From Sporosarcina luteola (GTDB lineage: Bacteria; Bacillota; Bacilli; Bacillales_A; Planococcaceae), in contig NZ_JAMBOI010000004.1 in NCBI RefSeq assembly GCF_023715535.1, forward strand, positions 62,001 to 126,000: a stretch of DNA of 64,000 nucleotides, given 5' to 3'. The position numbers were made by a program, and so were the translations under genes. Positions 26,845 through 37,058 of this stretch are shown here, piece after piece; the first letter of the stretch is position 1, and each line of letters starts with the position of its first letter. The notes below the pieces were generated by a model that was not told where the DNA came from, ran no database searches, and saw only the letters and a program-made list of their open reading frames with translations.

Positions 26845-28116
26845 ATGAATTTTAAAGTGCCAAGAGGGACACAGGACATCCTGCCTTCCGAGTCGTGGAA
26901 ATGGCAGAAGGTCGAATCGATCATCCGTGATCTTTGCGACAGTTACCGTTACAAGGAAATCCGCACACCAATCTTCGAGCAGACCGAATTATTTCAACGG
27001 ACGGTTGGAGATACTACCGATATCGTGACAAAAGAAATGTACACATTCACTGATCGCGGAAACCGATCAATGACTCTCCGTCCTGAAGGAACAGCTCCGG
27101 TCGTCCGTTCATTCGTCGAGAACAAGATGTTCGGATATCCCGATCAACCGGTGAAACTGTACTACCAAGGTCCGATGTTCCGCTATGAACGTCAGCAAGC
27201 TGGCCGATACCGTCAATTCGTTCAGTTCGGTGTCGAAGCGATCGGCAGCGCTGATCCGGCGATTGATGCCGAAGTCATTACTTTGGCAATGGACGTCTAC
27301 AAACGTGCCGGATTGACGGATGTGAAGCTCGTCCTCAATTCTTTAGGCGACAGTGAATCGAGAAATGCGCACAGAGAAGCACTCGTTGCACACTTCACAC
27401 CGCATATCGGCGAATTTTGCGGTGATTGCCAATCGCGTCTCGAGAAAAACCCGCTCCGCATCCTCGACTGCAAAGTGGACCGCGAACATCCTTTGATGGA
27501 GACTGCGCCATCATTGGCCGACTATTTGACTGACCAATCGGCAACTTACTTTGAACAGGTGAAAGGATATTTGGATGATGTCGGTATTGAGTATGAACTC
27601 GATCCGAACTTAGTCCGCGGCCTCGATTATTACAATCACACCGCTTTTGAAATCATGAGCACGGCATCGGGCTTCGGAGCGATCACGACGCTATGCGGCG
27701 GAGGCCGATACAATGGCCTTGCAGAGGAAATCGGCGGTCCTTCAGCGCCTGGCATCGGTTTCGGAATGAGCATAGAGCGCCTTCTGTTGGCTCTTGAAGC
27801 GGAAGGAAAGTCGTTTACTCAGGAACCTGAACTTGATGTCTATATCGTCACCCTTGAGGAATCTGCTCACCGGAAAGGCTTCAAATTATTGAATGAACTA
27901 AGAAATGCAGGCATGCGGGCAGATATGGACTATATGGACCGCAAAATGAAGGCCCAGATGAAATCGGCGGACCGGTTCAACGCAAAAGCGGTCATCGTCA
28001 TTGGTGAAGATGAGGTGGAAGGGAACGTCGTACAGCTGAAAAATATGGCTGACGGCTCCCAGGAAAAAATCGAAGATGCAATTATTATTGAAAAAATAAA
28101 AGAACAGTTGAAATAA
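26845..28116 (+). CDS. hisS: Histidyl-tRNA synthetase
   Basis: Class II aminoacyl-tRNA synthetase, 423 residues. Motif 2 region [18 protein letters not shown], histidine-specific [12 protein letters not shown] and motif 3 [14 protein letters not shown] are present, followed by the anticodon-binding domain. Start behind GAAGGGGA. Controlled by the T-box leader; aspS follows 18 bases downstream. Confidence 0.98.
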   Translation: MNFKVPRGTQDILPSESWKWQKVESIIRDLCDSYRYKEIRTPIFEQTELFQRTVGDTTDIVTKEMYTFTDRGNRSMTLRPEGTAPVVRSFVENKMFGYPDQPVKLYYQGPMFRYERQQAGRYRQFVQFGVEAIGSADPAIDAEVITLAMDVYKRAGLTDVKLVLNSLGDSESRNAHREALVAHFTPHIGEFCGDCQSRLEKNPLRILDCKVDREHPLMETAPSLADYLTDQSATYFEQVKGYLDDVGIEYELDPNLVRGLDYYNHTAFEIMSTASGFGAITTLCGGGRYNGLAEEIGGPSAPGIGFGMSIERLLLALEAEGKSFTQEPELDVYIVTLEESAHRKGFKLLNELRNAGMRADMDYMDRKMKAQMKSADRFNAKAVIVIGEDEVEGNVVQLKNMADGSQEKIEDAIIIEKIKEQLK

Positions 28117-28134
28117 GGAAGGTTGATGAACAAT

Positions 28135-29892
28135 ATGCAACGGACACATTATTGCGGACAATTGACAGAGGAAGTCATTGGCCAGACGGTTACATTACAA
28201 GGCTGGGTACAGAAAAGAAGGGATTTAGGCGGTCTGATTTTCATTGATTTGCGGGATCGCGAAGGGGTTGTCCAAGTCGTTTTCAATCCGGATTTCTCGA
28301 CTGCTGCGCTTGAAATTGCCGAAACGGTACGCAATGAATATGTCATTGAAGTGACTGGAAAAGTCATTGAGCGTCAAGAGCAGCAAAAAAACCCGAAAGT
28401 GAAAACGGGCTCGATCGAAGTGCATGTGGAAAAGATTCAAATCATTAATGAGGCAAAAACTCCGCCATTCATGATTGAAGATGAAACCGATGTAAACGAA
28501 GAGATTAGACTGAAATACCGTTATTTGGACCTTCGTCGTCCGGCACTGGCACGCATATTCAAAATGCGTTCTGATATTACGAAGACAGTCCGCAACTTCC
28601 TGGACGGGGAAGGGTTCCTTGAAGTGGAAACTCCGATTTTGACGAAATCCACGCCTGAAGGGGCAAGGGACTACCTAGTACCTAGCCGCGTGCATACAGG
28701 AGAATTTTACGCGTTGCCGCAGTCTCCTCAACTTTTCAAACAAATGCTTATGGTATCAGGCTTCGACAGATATTACCAAATCGCGCGCTGTTTCCGTGAT
28801 GAAGACCTTCGCGCTGATCGCCAACCTGAATTCACGCAAATTGATATGGAAATGAGTTTCATGTCCATTGAAGACATCATGGAATTGAATGAGCGTCTCA
28901 TGAAGAAAGTGATGAAGGATGTTAAGGGGATTGATATCGAAATCCCATTCAAGCGTATGCCTTATGAAGAAGCGATGGGACGTTTCGGTTCAGACAAACC
29001 GGATACCCGCTTCGCTATGGAACTTCAGGATGTATCTGAGGTCGTAAAGGATTCTTCCTTTAAAGTATTTGCCGGCGCTGTAGAATCTGGCGGGCAAGTA
29101 AAAGCGATCAATGTTAAAGGTGCTGCAGATAATTACTCGCGTAAAGATATTGATGCATTGGGCGAATTTGCATCCGTTTATGGTGCAAAAGGGCTTGCCT
29201 GGCTGAAAGTTGACGCAGATGGTTTGAAAGGTCCAATTGCAAAATTCTTTGAAGGGGAAGCGGGAGAGGCTTTGGCGAATTCCCTAGGTGCGGAAGCGGG
29301 CGATCTCCTACTGTTCGTTGCGGACAAGAAATCGGTCGTTGCGGATGCTTTGGGAGCACTAAGAATGAAACTCGGCAAAGATTTGAACCTTATTGACGAA
29401 ACGCAATTTAATTTCCTATGGGTGACAGAGTGGCCGTTATTCGAATACGACGAAGAGGAAGGGCGATACTATGCAGCTCACCATCCATTCACGATGCCTG
29501 CGGATGTCGATGGACTTGAAGCGGATCCTAGCAGCGTGAAGGCCCAAGCATATGACCTCGTATTGAATGGCTTTGAGCTTGGCGGGGGATCATTGAGGAT
29601 CTATCAGCGCGATGTCCAGGAGAAGATGTTCAAGGCACTTGGCTTCTCTGCAGAGGAAGCACGCGAGCAATTCGGCTTCTTGCTTGATGCTTTTGAATAT
29701 GGCACGCCTCCGCATGGTGGGATCGCATTCGGATTGGACCGGATCGTCATGTTATTATCAGGTTCGACAAATCTCCGGGATACAATTGCATTTCCGAAGA
29801 CTGCAAGCGCAAGCGATCTACTGACAGAAGCACCAAGCGCCGTAGATAACTCACAACTTTCCGAATTAGGGATATCCATCCAGTCGAAATGA
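28135..29892 (+). CDS. aspS: Aspartyl-tRNA synthetase
   Basis: Class II synthetase, about 585 residues: OB-fold anticodon domain ([15 protein letters not shown]), catalytic core with [13 protein letters not shown], motif 2 [20 protein letters not shown], bacterial GAD insertion, and motif 3 [10 protein letters not shown]. The start is ambiguous: ATG 28135 gives MQRTHYCG, which aligns with homologues; ATG 28126 and TTG 28123 lie closer to the GGAAGG ribosome site. Cotranscribed with hisS. No clear terminator separates it from the 6S RNA promoter. Confidence 0.97.
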   Translation: MQRTHYCGQLTEEVIGQTVTLQGWVQKRRDLGGLIFIDLRDREGVVQVVFNPDFSTAALEIAETVRNEYVIEVTGKVIERQEQQKNPKVKTGSIEVHVEKIQIINEAKTPPFMIEDETDVNEEIRLKYRYLDLRRPALARIFKMRSDITKTVRNFLDGEGFLEVETPILTKSTPEGARDYLVPSRVHTGEFYALPQSPQLFKQMLMVSGFDRYYQIARCFRDEDLRADRQPEFTQIDMEMSFMSIEDIMELNERLMKKVMKDVKGIDIEIPFKRMPYEEAMGRFGSDKPDTRFAMELQDVSEVVKDSSFKVFAGAVESGGQVKAINVKGAADNYSRKDIDALGEFASVYGAKGLAWLKVDADGLKGPIAKFFEGEAGEALANSLGAEAGDLLLFVADKKSVVADALGALRMKLGKDLNLIDETQFNFLWVTEWPLFEYDEEEGRYYAAHHPFTMPADVDGLEADPSSVKAQAYDLVLNGFELGGGSLRIYQRDVQEKMFKALGFSAEEAREQFGFLLDAFEYGTPPHGGIAFGLDRIVMLLSGSTNLRDTIAFPKTASASDLLTEAPSAVDNSQLSELGISIQSK

Positions 29893-29947
29893 GTAAAACG
29901 GACAAGCTATTGAAATAAAAACGTAATAATTTGCTGAAGTGAATTCG

Positions 29948-29976
29948 TTGAAAACGAATCTTCTGTGTGGTAGGAT
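29948..29976 (+). promoter_or_regulatory. Sigma-A promoter of 6S RNA
   Basis: TTGAAA (29948-29953), 17 bases, TAGGAT (29971-29976), predicting a transcript start near 29983. Confidence 0.8.
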
Positions 29977-29982
29977 ACAAGT

Positions 29983-30174
29983 AATACGAATCCTGAAGTG
30001 TACGTTTTTTGCAAATCAGTTTTGACCGAACAGAATTATCGTAGGGAGCTGTCATTCTGTTTTGGATGGAATGCCCTAGTAAGGGACTTCAGAAAAGGCG
30101 GATGGAGCACCCACCTGCTGAGTGCGGGTTCAAAACGATACTACAAAGACGGCACATTCGGGATTCGTTCCTAT
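29983..30174 (+). ncRNA. ssrS: 6S RNA (SsrS/BsrA type)
   Basis: Small RNA that binds sigma-A RNA polymerase by imitating an open promoter. It lies between aspS and tcdA, the position of bsrA (6S-1) in B. subtilis, and the promoter-to-stem distance gives about 190 bases, the expected size. A long closing stem pairs CGAATCCTGAAGTGT (29987-30001) with ACATTCGGGATTCG (30154-30167), allowing G-U pairs. The interior includes further paired arms around a large central region. No coding frame in the stretch has a ribosome site. Assignment is from position and closing stem, without covariance search. Confidence 0.85.
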
Positions 30175-30203
30175 TATTTAAAAAACATTTGGTAGACTAT
30201 ATT

Positions 30204-30234
30204 CCCCTCTGGCGTTCTTGCTGAGGGGTTTTGT
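30204..30234 (+). terminator. Terminator downstream of 6S RNA
   Basis: CCCCTC (30204-30209) pairs with GAGGGG (30223-30228), followed by TTTTG. Confidence 0.75.
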
Positions 30235-30293
30235 ATTTATTCATCTTCATTCAGCAGAAGACGTCCACCTATATATGGAAGGGTTGAATTCTA

Positions 30294-31061
30294 TTGTTAC
30301 ATCAATTTTCCCGGAATGAACTGGCCATCGGCAGAGAAGGCATCGATTTGATGCGCAACACGACTGTCGCCATACTAGGCGTCGGAGGCGTCGGCTCGTT
30401 TGCAGCCGAGGCCTGCGCGCGCAGCGGTGTCGGCCGTATCATCCTGGTCGACAAAGACACTGTCGATATTACAAACGTCAACCGTCAGCTAGTCGCCACA
30501 TTGTCGACGATCGGCAAGTCCAAAGTGGAAGTTATGAAAGAACGCATCGCAGACGTGAACAAGGATTGCGAAGTGATTGGACTTCATATGTTCTATACGG
30601 AAGATACGTACGAAGAGTTTTTCAGTTATTCACCTGATTACGTAATCGACGCATCGGACACGATTAGCTACAAAATCCACCTGATTAAAGAGTGTGTAGC
30701 GAGAGGCATCAAAATCATCTCCAGCATGGGTGCTGCGAACAAGCTTGACCCAACCCGTTTTCAAATAGCCGATATTTCCAAAACGCATACTGATCCGATT
30801 GCAAAAGTGATCAGATTGCGTTTGAGAAAAGAAGGCATTAAAAAAGGCGTCCCTGTCGTGTTTTCAGATGAAAGTCCAATTGTCGTCAGAGAAGACGTCG
30901 TAGAGACGGTCGGTAAACCCGAGGCGCAAATTCGCAAAGCGAAAATGCCGCCCGCTTCAAATGCCTACGTCCCTTCCGTCGCAGGTCTGGTCTGCGCAAG
31001 CTGGGTGCTAAACGATATTGTTAAAGACATCCACATCGAACGAGTTAAGGACAAGAAGTGA
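30294..31061 (+). CDS. tcdA: tRNA threonylcarbamoyladenosine dehydratase TcdA
   Basis: E1-like ATP-dependent enzyme that cyclises t6A37 to ct6A in tRNA (YrvM in B. subtilis). 255 residues; nucleotide-binding GVGGVGSFAAEACARSG, DKDTVDITNVNRQ, and the conserved SMGAANKLDPTRF are visible. TTG start ten bases after GGAAGGG. Downstream of 6S RNA as in B. subtilis. Confidence 0.95.
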   Translation: MLHQFSRNELAIGREGIDLMRNTTVAILGVGGVGSFAAEACARSGVGRIILVDKDTVDITNVNRQLVATLSTIGKSKVEVMKERIADVNKDCEVIGLHMFYTEDTYEEFFSYSPDYVIDASDTISYKIHLIKECVARGIKIISSMGAANKLDPTRFQIADISKTHTDPIAKVIRLRLRKEGIKKGVPVVFSDESPIVVREDVVETVGKPEAQIRKAKMPPASNAYVPSVAGLVCASWVLNDIVKDIHIERVKDKK

Positions 31062-31095
31062 CAACTATTGCTCGCAACGCTTCGCTACTGCTCGC

Positions 31096-31124
31096 AAAAG
31101 CCGTTCTTCGTAACGGCTTTTGTT
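31096..31124 (+). terminator. Terminator of tcdA
   Basis: AAAAGCCGTT (31096-31105) pairs with AACGGCTTTT (31112-31121). Confidence 0.8.
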
Positions 31125-31179
31125 CCATCATTCTCCAACTGGTACAATCGTCATATAGGAAAAAATGAAACGATTGCAT

Positions 31180-31185
31180 TATAAT
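31180..31185 (+). promoter_or_regulatory. Possible cheV -10 element
   Basis: Consensus TATAAT 25 bases before the cheV start; no good -35 and no sigma-D pattern seen. Confidence 0.4.
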
Positions 31186-31210
31186 AGCTAAATCGGAAGG
31201 GCTGAATCCT

Positions 31211-32116
31211 TTGCGAAAACAGGATGGAATCTTACTCGAGAGCGGAACGAACGAACTCGAAATCATCGAATTCGAAATGGGACCAAACCGCTACGGCATC
31301 AATGTCATTAAAGTGAAAGAAATCATCATGCCTACACCAATCACCACCATCCCGCATGCACACCCGTCCATCGAAGGAATCATCCAACTCCGCGGAGCCG
31401 TTCTTCCCGTGATCAATATGGAAAGAGTGATGGGGCTGCCTGAAACAATTGGCAAGAGAGAAGGAAAATATATCGTCGCTGCCTTCAACAAGCAGGAAGT
31501 CGTCTTCCATGTCCACGAAGTTGCACAAATTCATCGAGTTTCATGGAATCAGATTGAAAAGCCTTCAGATTTATATTCAGGCGATGCCTCTCAAGTCATC
31601 GGGGTCATCAAACGGGAAAATGATATGCTTCTGCTCCTTGATTTTGAAAAAATCGTCGTTGATATTAACCCGGATAGCGGAATTCAAGTCGAGCAGGTAA
31701 GAAAACTCGGGGCGAGGGAGAGGTCCAATAAGAGAATCCTTGTAGCGGAGGATTCGCCGTTGCTCCGTAAACTATTGAGTGATACGTTAACGGAAGCAGG
31801 TTACGGGAATATCGAGTTTTTTGAAAACGGAAAAGACGCACTAGGATTTTTAGAAAGTTTGACAGCTGCCGGTAAAAAAGTGTCCGATGAAGTCCAGCTT
31901 GTCATCACCGATATCGAAATGCCTCAAATGGACGGACACCATTTTACGAAGAGGATCCGAGCGAATAAAGAACTGGCGTTGCTTCCGGTGATTATCTTCT
32001 CATCATTGATCACTGATGAATTAAAGCACAAAGGGATCAGCGTCGGTGCGAACGATCAAGTGAGCAAACCTGAAATTGCTGAGCTCGTACTGAAAATTGA
32101 TCAGTATATCCTTTAA
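31211..32116 (+). CDS. cheV: Chemotaxis coupling/response-regulator protein CheV
   Basis: 301 residues: an N-terminal CheW domain (about 15-155) that couples chemoreceptors to CheA, and a C-terminal receiver domain beginning KRILVAEDSPLLRK with phospho-acceptor Asp in VITDIEMPQMDG and the conserved Lys in VSKPE. CheV works in adaptation. TTG start eight bases after GGAAGGG. It stands alone between tcdA and rarA with its own terminator; B. subtilis has no gene here, so it is a lineage-specific placement. Presence implies motility genes elsewhere. Confidence 0.95.
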   Translation: MRKQDGILLESGTNELEIIEFEMGPNRYGINVIKVKEIIMPTPITTIPHAHPSIEGIIQLRGAVLPVINMERVMGLPETIGKREGKYIVAAFNKQEVVFHVHEVAQIHRVSWNQIEKPSDLYSGDASQVIGVIKRENDMLLLLDFEKIVVDINPDSGIQVEQVRKLGARERSNKRILVAEDSPLLRKLLSDTLTEAGYGNIEFFENGKDALGFLESLTAAGKKVSDEVQLVITDIEMPQMDGHHFTKRIRANKELALLPVIIFSSLITDELKHKGISVGANDQVSKPEIAELVLKIDQYIL

Positions 32117-32121
32117 TTAAG

Positions 32122-32155
32122 AAGCACCTCCCCGTATTCCTCGGGGAGGTGCTTT
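32122..32155. terminator. Bidirectional terminator between cheV and rarA
   Basis: AAGCACCTCCCCG (32122-32134) pairs perfectly with CGGGGAGGTGCTT (32142-32154). It serves cheV and probably the convergent rarA, although T-runs are short on both sides. Confidence 0.8.
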
Positions 32156-32179
32156 CCGGTAGTGACCTTGCCACCTGAT

Positions 32180-33466
32180 CTATTTTTTCCTCTTGAATTC
32201 TTTCAACCGTTCATAAATGCCCGCAAGTCTCTTCTCTTCACCGGCGATGACTGGCTTATAGTATTCTGCTTGCTTAATTTTATCGGGTAAATATTGCTGA
32301 TTCACCCATCCGCCGAATGTGCCAACCGGTGTGTCGTGGGGATAGCGGTATCCTTCATGTCCGAGCTCAGCCGCACCCGCATAATGAGTGTCCCGCAAGT
32401 GTAGAGGGATATCACCCGTTTTTCCTTCGTTGATCGCTTTCACTGCGGCATCAACTGCCTTGTAGGCCGAATTTGATTTGGAAGCCAGGCACATCTCAAT
32501 GACGGCGTTTGCTAGCGGAATGCGTGCTTCCGGCATGCCGAGACGGACAGCTGCCTCCGTGGCGGCGAGTACATGGGGACCAATTTCGGGTGCAGCCAGT
32601 CCGATGTCCTCATATGCCATGACAAGCAGTCGGCGTGATACCGCAATCAGGTCGCCTGTCTCAAGAAGATTCGCCAAATAGAAGATAGCAGCATTCACAT
32701 CGCTGCCACGCACCGACTTCTGCAAAGCGGAAAGTAGATTATAATGATGCGACCCTTTCTTATCACCGACAAGTCCGATCCTTCCGATCAAATTGTCGAT
32801 CAACCAATCTTGCACAACAACCTTGCCCTCTTCCTCATCACTTGCTGAAATGATGGATTCCAGTAACGTGAGCGCTTTCCGTGCATCTCCATTAACACCG
32901 TCAGCAATTTTCCGGATTTGGTCGTCGCTCATCTCGATAGCCAATTTCCCAAGGCCGCGTTCTTCGTCATGCAAGGCGCGTTCAATCAGTTCAACCAAGT
33001 CATTGGGCTCGAGTCGGTTCAATTGAAGAATTTCCCCGCATCTAGAACGAATTGCGGGATTCACATCGTGGAAAGGGTTCTCCGTCGTTGCACCGATCAG
33101 CACAATTGAGCCTTTTTCAACATGAGGCAACAGTGTATCCTGCTGTAATTTATTGAAACGATGAATTTCATCAAGGAATAAGATGACCTTTCCCGTGATC
33201 CGGGCTTCCGCAACGACTTCCTCAACATCCTTCTTCCCTGAAACTGTCGCATTCAATGCGATGAACGGCAAATCGCTTGTACCGGCGATCGCATAGGCCA
33301 TCGAAGTCTTTCCAATCCCCGGCTCTCCGTATAGCAGCATGGAAGGAACATGTCCTCTATTGATCATCCGATAGAGCACAGTATCCTTGCCGATAATATG
33401 TCGCTGTCCGGCAACTTCATCTATATTTTTCGGCCTCATTCGAAATGCTAGTGGTTCATTTTGCAA
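32180..33466 (-). CDS. rarA: Replication-associated recombination ATPase RarA
   Basis: AAA+ ATPase (MgsA/YrvN) acting at stalled replication forks. 428 residues; Walker A GEPGIGKTS, Walker B LFLDEIHRF, sensor GATTENP, then the tetramerisation domain. TTG start at 33466, eight bases after GGGGAG. Transcribed against cymR from a divergent region; the rarA-cymR neighbourhood matches B. subtilis. Confidence 0.95.
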   Translation of the reverse strand: MQNEPLAFRMRPKNIDEVAGQRHIIGKDTVLYRMINRGHVPSMLLYGEPGIGKTSMAYAIAGTSDLPFIALNATVSGKKDVEEVVAEARITGKVILFLDEIHRFNKLQQDTLLPHVEKGSIVLIGATTENPFHDVNPAIRSRCGEILQLNRLEPNDLVELIERALHDEERGLGKLAIEMSDDQIRKIADGVNGDARKALTLLESIISASDEEEGKVVVQDWLIDNLIGRIGLVGDKKGSHHYNLLSALQKSVRGSDVNAAIFYLANLLETGDLIAVSRRLLVMAYEDIGLAAPEIGPHVLAATEAAVRLGMPEARIPLANAVIEMCLASKSNSAYKAVDAAVKAINEGKTGDIPLHLRDTHYAGAAELGHEGYRYPHDTPVGTFGGWVNQQYLPDKIKQAEYYKPVIAGEEKRLAGIYERLKEFKRKK

Positions 33467-33549
33467 TCAAATCACTCCCCGTACATCCGTTCCACTATTA
33501 TACACAACGCAAAGCTAGAAGTCATTTGAAGGAAGCGGGAGTGCAGTTA

Positions 33550-33558
33550 TGCTATAAT
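33550..33558 (+). promoter_or_regulatory. Extended -10 promoter of cymR
   Basis: TGCTATAAT with no well-placed -35; starts the cymR-sulfur block. Confidence 0.6.
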
Positions 33559-33622
33559 ATTTTGAAGTGTATTGATGAAATAATACGGTGTGAAATGGAC
33601 GAGAAAAGGACGTTGGTTAAAT

Positions 33623-34042
33623 ATGAGGATTTCTACGAAAGGCCGCTATGGGCTGACTGTAGTTGTAGAACTTGGAAAGAAATATGGGGAGGGGCCTTTG
33701 CCATTACGTAAAATCGCGGAAGAGCAAAACTTGTCGGAAGCGTATTTGGAGCAGCTTATCCCCGCGTTGCGTAATAGCGGTATCGTAAAAAGCGTCCGCG
33801 GAGCATACGGAGGCTATAAACTTGCAAAGCCGCCGGGCGAAATTACTGCCGGAGACGTGATCAGATTGCTCGAAGGACCTATCCAGGTCGTAGAGGGGAT
33901 AGATGGCGACAAGATTCCTCAGCAGTCGTTATGGAACCGTATCGGCGACGCCATTCGTGAAGTTTTGGATACAACGACAATCAAGGATTTGGTGGAATCG
34001 GATGAATCCACTGATCTTGATGGATATATGTTTTACATTTGA
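33623..34042 (+). CDS. cymR: Rrf2-family cysteine metabolism repressor CymR
   Basis: 139 residues. N-terminal winged helix begins MRISTKGRYGLTVVVELGKKYG, with recognition-helix region LSEAYLEQLIPALRNSGIVKSVRGAYGGY typical of CymR/IscR-type regulators. In B. subtilis CymR represses cysteine synthesis in complex with CysK. It contains no cysteine residue, so it cannot hold an iron-sulfur cluster, in agreement with CymR rather than IscR. Placed directly before a cysteine desulfurase gene. Confidence 0.92.
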   Translation: MRISTKGRYGLTVVVELGKKYGEGPLPLRKIAEEQNLSEAYLEQLIPALRNSGIVKSVRGAYGGYKLAKPPGEITAGDVIRLLEGPIQVVEGIDGDKIPQQSLWNRIGDAIREVLDTTTIKDLVESDESTDLDGYMFYI

Positions 34043-34067
34043 AGCCATTTTTTAAAGGGGTCATATT

Positions 34068-35210
34068 ATGCAAACGATCTATTTGGACCATGCCGCCACG
34101 ACACCAATCCATCCGGAAGTGAGTGCGGTTTATATAAAAGCGATGGATTCGGTTTTCGGCAATCCTTCAAGCATCCATAGCTTTGGTCGGACTTCCCGGA
34201 AATTGCTTGATGATGCGCGTAAAGCAATAGCGGAGGCGATCAGTGCCGAACCGAATGAAATAATTTTTACATCAGGAGGAACAGAAGCCGATAATATTGC
34301 AGTTTTCGGGGCTGCTTCTGCAATGAAGGAAAAAGGAAATCATATTATTACGACTGCTATTGAACACCATGCCGTTTTGAACTCCTGCAAGGAATTGGAG
34401 AAAAACGGCTTTGATGTCACTTATTTACCAGTCGATGAAAATGGAAAGATAAGTGCCGAACAAGTGGCTGAAGCACTTACCGATCAAACTGTTCTCGTCA
34501 CGATCATGTATGGCAACAATGAGGTCGGAACGATCCAGCCAATCAAGGAGATCGGCGAACTCTTAAAGGACCATCAAGCTGTTTTCCATACGGATGCGGT
34601 CCAAGCATTCGGAATTATGGATTTAGATGTGAATGAACTGCAAGTCGATCTGCTCAGCGCATCAGCCCATAAATTGAATGGGCCAAAAGGTGTCGGTTTC
34701 CTTTACCAACGGAAAGGCTTGCAAACAACGCCGCTTCAGTTCGGTGGGGAACAGGAGCGGAAGAGGCGGGCAGGAACTGAAAATGTCCCTGCAATCGCAG
34801 GCTTTGCAGAAGCTATAAAAATAGCTAGAAATGAAATGGAAGAAAATCATCGCAAGTATGATCGATATAAAACGATCTTGAAGGAAGTGTTCCGTCAAGA
34901 AGGGATCGACTTCGAAGTGAATGCGGATGTAGTCGGTCGGTTGCCGCATGTAGTGAACATCAGCTTCCCCGGAACCGAAATTGAATCATTGCTCGTCAAC
35001 ATGGATATGGCGGGCATCGCCGTATCGAGCGGTTCTGCGTGTACCGCGGGATCCCTTGAACCATCGCATGTTTTATCTGCAATGTGGGGAAGCGAATCCC
35101 CGAAATTGCGCAACTCAGTACGCTTCAGTTTCGGTCTTGGACTCGATGAACAGATGGTACGTGAAGCTGCAATGAAAACAGCGCAAATCATCAAGCGACT
35201 CGTGAAATGA
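34068..35210 (+). CDS. iscS: Cysteine desulfurase (IscS/YrvO type)
   Basis: PLP enzyme that takes sulfur from cysteine as an enzyme-bound persulfide. 380 residues. PLP-lysine in SAHKLNGPKGVGFLY; active-site cysteine in SSGSACTAGSLEPSH; HHAVLNSC near residue 104. Located immediately before mnmA, as yrvO is in B. subtilis, where it donates sulfur for 2-thiouridine in tRNA. Start behind AAAGGGG. Confidence 0.96.
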   Translation: MQTIYLDHAATTPIHPEVSAVYIKAMDSVFGNPSSIHSFGRTSRKLLDDARKAIAEAISAEPNEIIFTSGGTEADNIAVFGAASAMKEKGNHIITTAIEHHAVLNSCKELEKNGFDVTYLPVDENGKISAEQVAEALTDQTVLVTIMYGNNEVGTIQPIKEIGELLKDHQAVFHTDAVQAFGIMDLDVNELQVDLLSASAHKLNGPKGVGFLYQRKGLQTTPLQFGGEQERKRRAGTENVPAIAGFAEAIKIARNEMEENHRKYDRYKTILKEVFRQEGIDFEVNADVVGRLPHVVNISFPGTEIESLLVNMDMAGIAVSSGSACTAGSLEPSHVLSAMWGSESPKLRNSVRFSFGLGLDEQMVREAAMKTAQIIKRLVK

Positions 35211-35225
35211 AATGATAAAGGATGA

Positions 35226-36356
<1,131 letters not shown>

Positions 36357-36367
36357 AAGGAAACGCT

Positions 36368-37021
36368 ATGGAATACAATGAAATTGGTATTAAAGCCCTT
36401 CAAGAAGGGGCATACGAAAAAGCTATCGAAGCCTTCATGAAGGCTGCGGAGGAGGAGCCGGACAACCCGGTCGGCTATATCAATCTCGGGAACGTCTTCG
36501 CCTCTGCCGGTGACACCGAAAGGGCTGAACGCTTCTTCCAGAAAGCAATCAGCCTTGATGAAAATGCGGGTTCAGCACTTTATGGCCTCGGCAATCTCTA
36601 TTATTCCAACGAACGGTTCGAAGAGGCGGCGATTGTTTATGAAAAGGCGATCCGTGCAGGCCTGAATGAAGCAGATGCCTTTTTCATGCTTGGAAAGAGC
36701 TTAAAGCAATCAGACAAATCAAAGCTCGCATTGCCGTATTTCCAAAGGGCTGCGGAGTTGGCGCCGGATGATCTTGAAATCCGTCTCGCATTCGGGATCC
36801 TGTTAGCTGAGATGGAGCTCTTTGAAGAGGCTCGGAAAGAATTGTCGCTCGTCTTGGAAAAGGACGACGAGAATGCAGATGCCCACTATAATTTAGGTGT
36901 GCTGTATGCAGTCTCGACGGATCGGAAGGATGATGCGCTTTTCCATCTGGAGAAGGCGTTCACGATCGAACCTGAACATACGCAGGCAAGATATATTTAC
37001 GATATGATTAAATTAGCTTAA
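36368..37021 (+). CDS. yrrB: TPR-repeat protein YrrB
   Basis: 217 residues almost entirely made of about six tetratricopeptide repeats (for example YNEIGIKALQEGAYEKAIEAF and YINLGNVFASAGDTERAERFF-type units), so a protein-protein scaffold. No enzymatic motif. Start at MEYNEIG behind AAAGGAAA; an in-frame ATG at 36353 overlaps the mnmA end. Sits between mnmA and recD2 as yrrB does in B. subtilis; partner unknown. Confidence 0.9.
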   Translation: MEYNEIGIKALQEGAYEKAIEAFMKAAEEEPDNPVGYINLGNVFASAGDTERAERFFQKAISLDENAGSALYGLGNLYYSNERFEEAAIVYEKAIRAGLNEADAFFMLGKSLKQSDKSKLALPYFQRAAELAPDDLEIRLAFGILLAEMELFEEARKELSLVLEKDDENADAHYNLGVLYAVSTDRKDDALFHLEKAFTIEPEHTQARYIYDMIKLA

Positions 37022-37058
37022 TTTCCAAAATGGGCGGATACGCAAGGCGGTGATCTGT

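Noticed and set aside
29998..30195. 65-codon frame between aspS and tcdA
   Set aside because: It lies within the predicted 6S RNA, begins without a ribosome site and disrupts nothing if untranslated.
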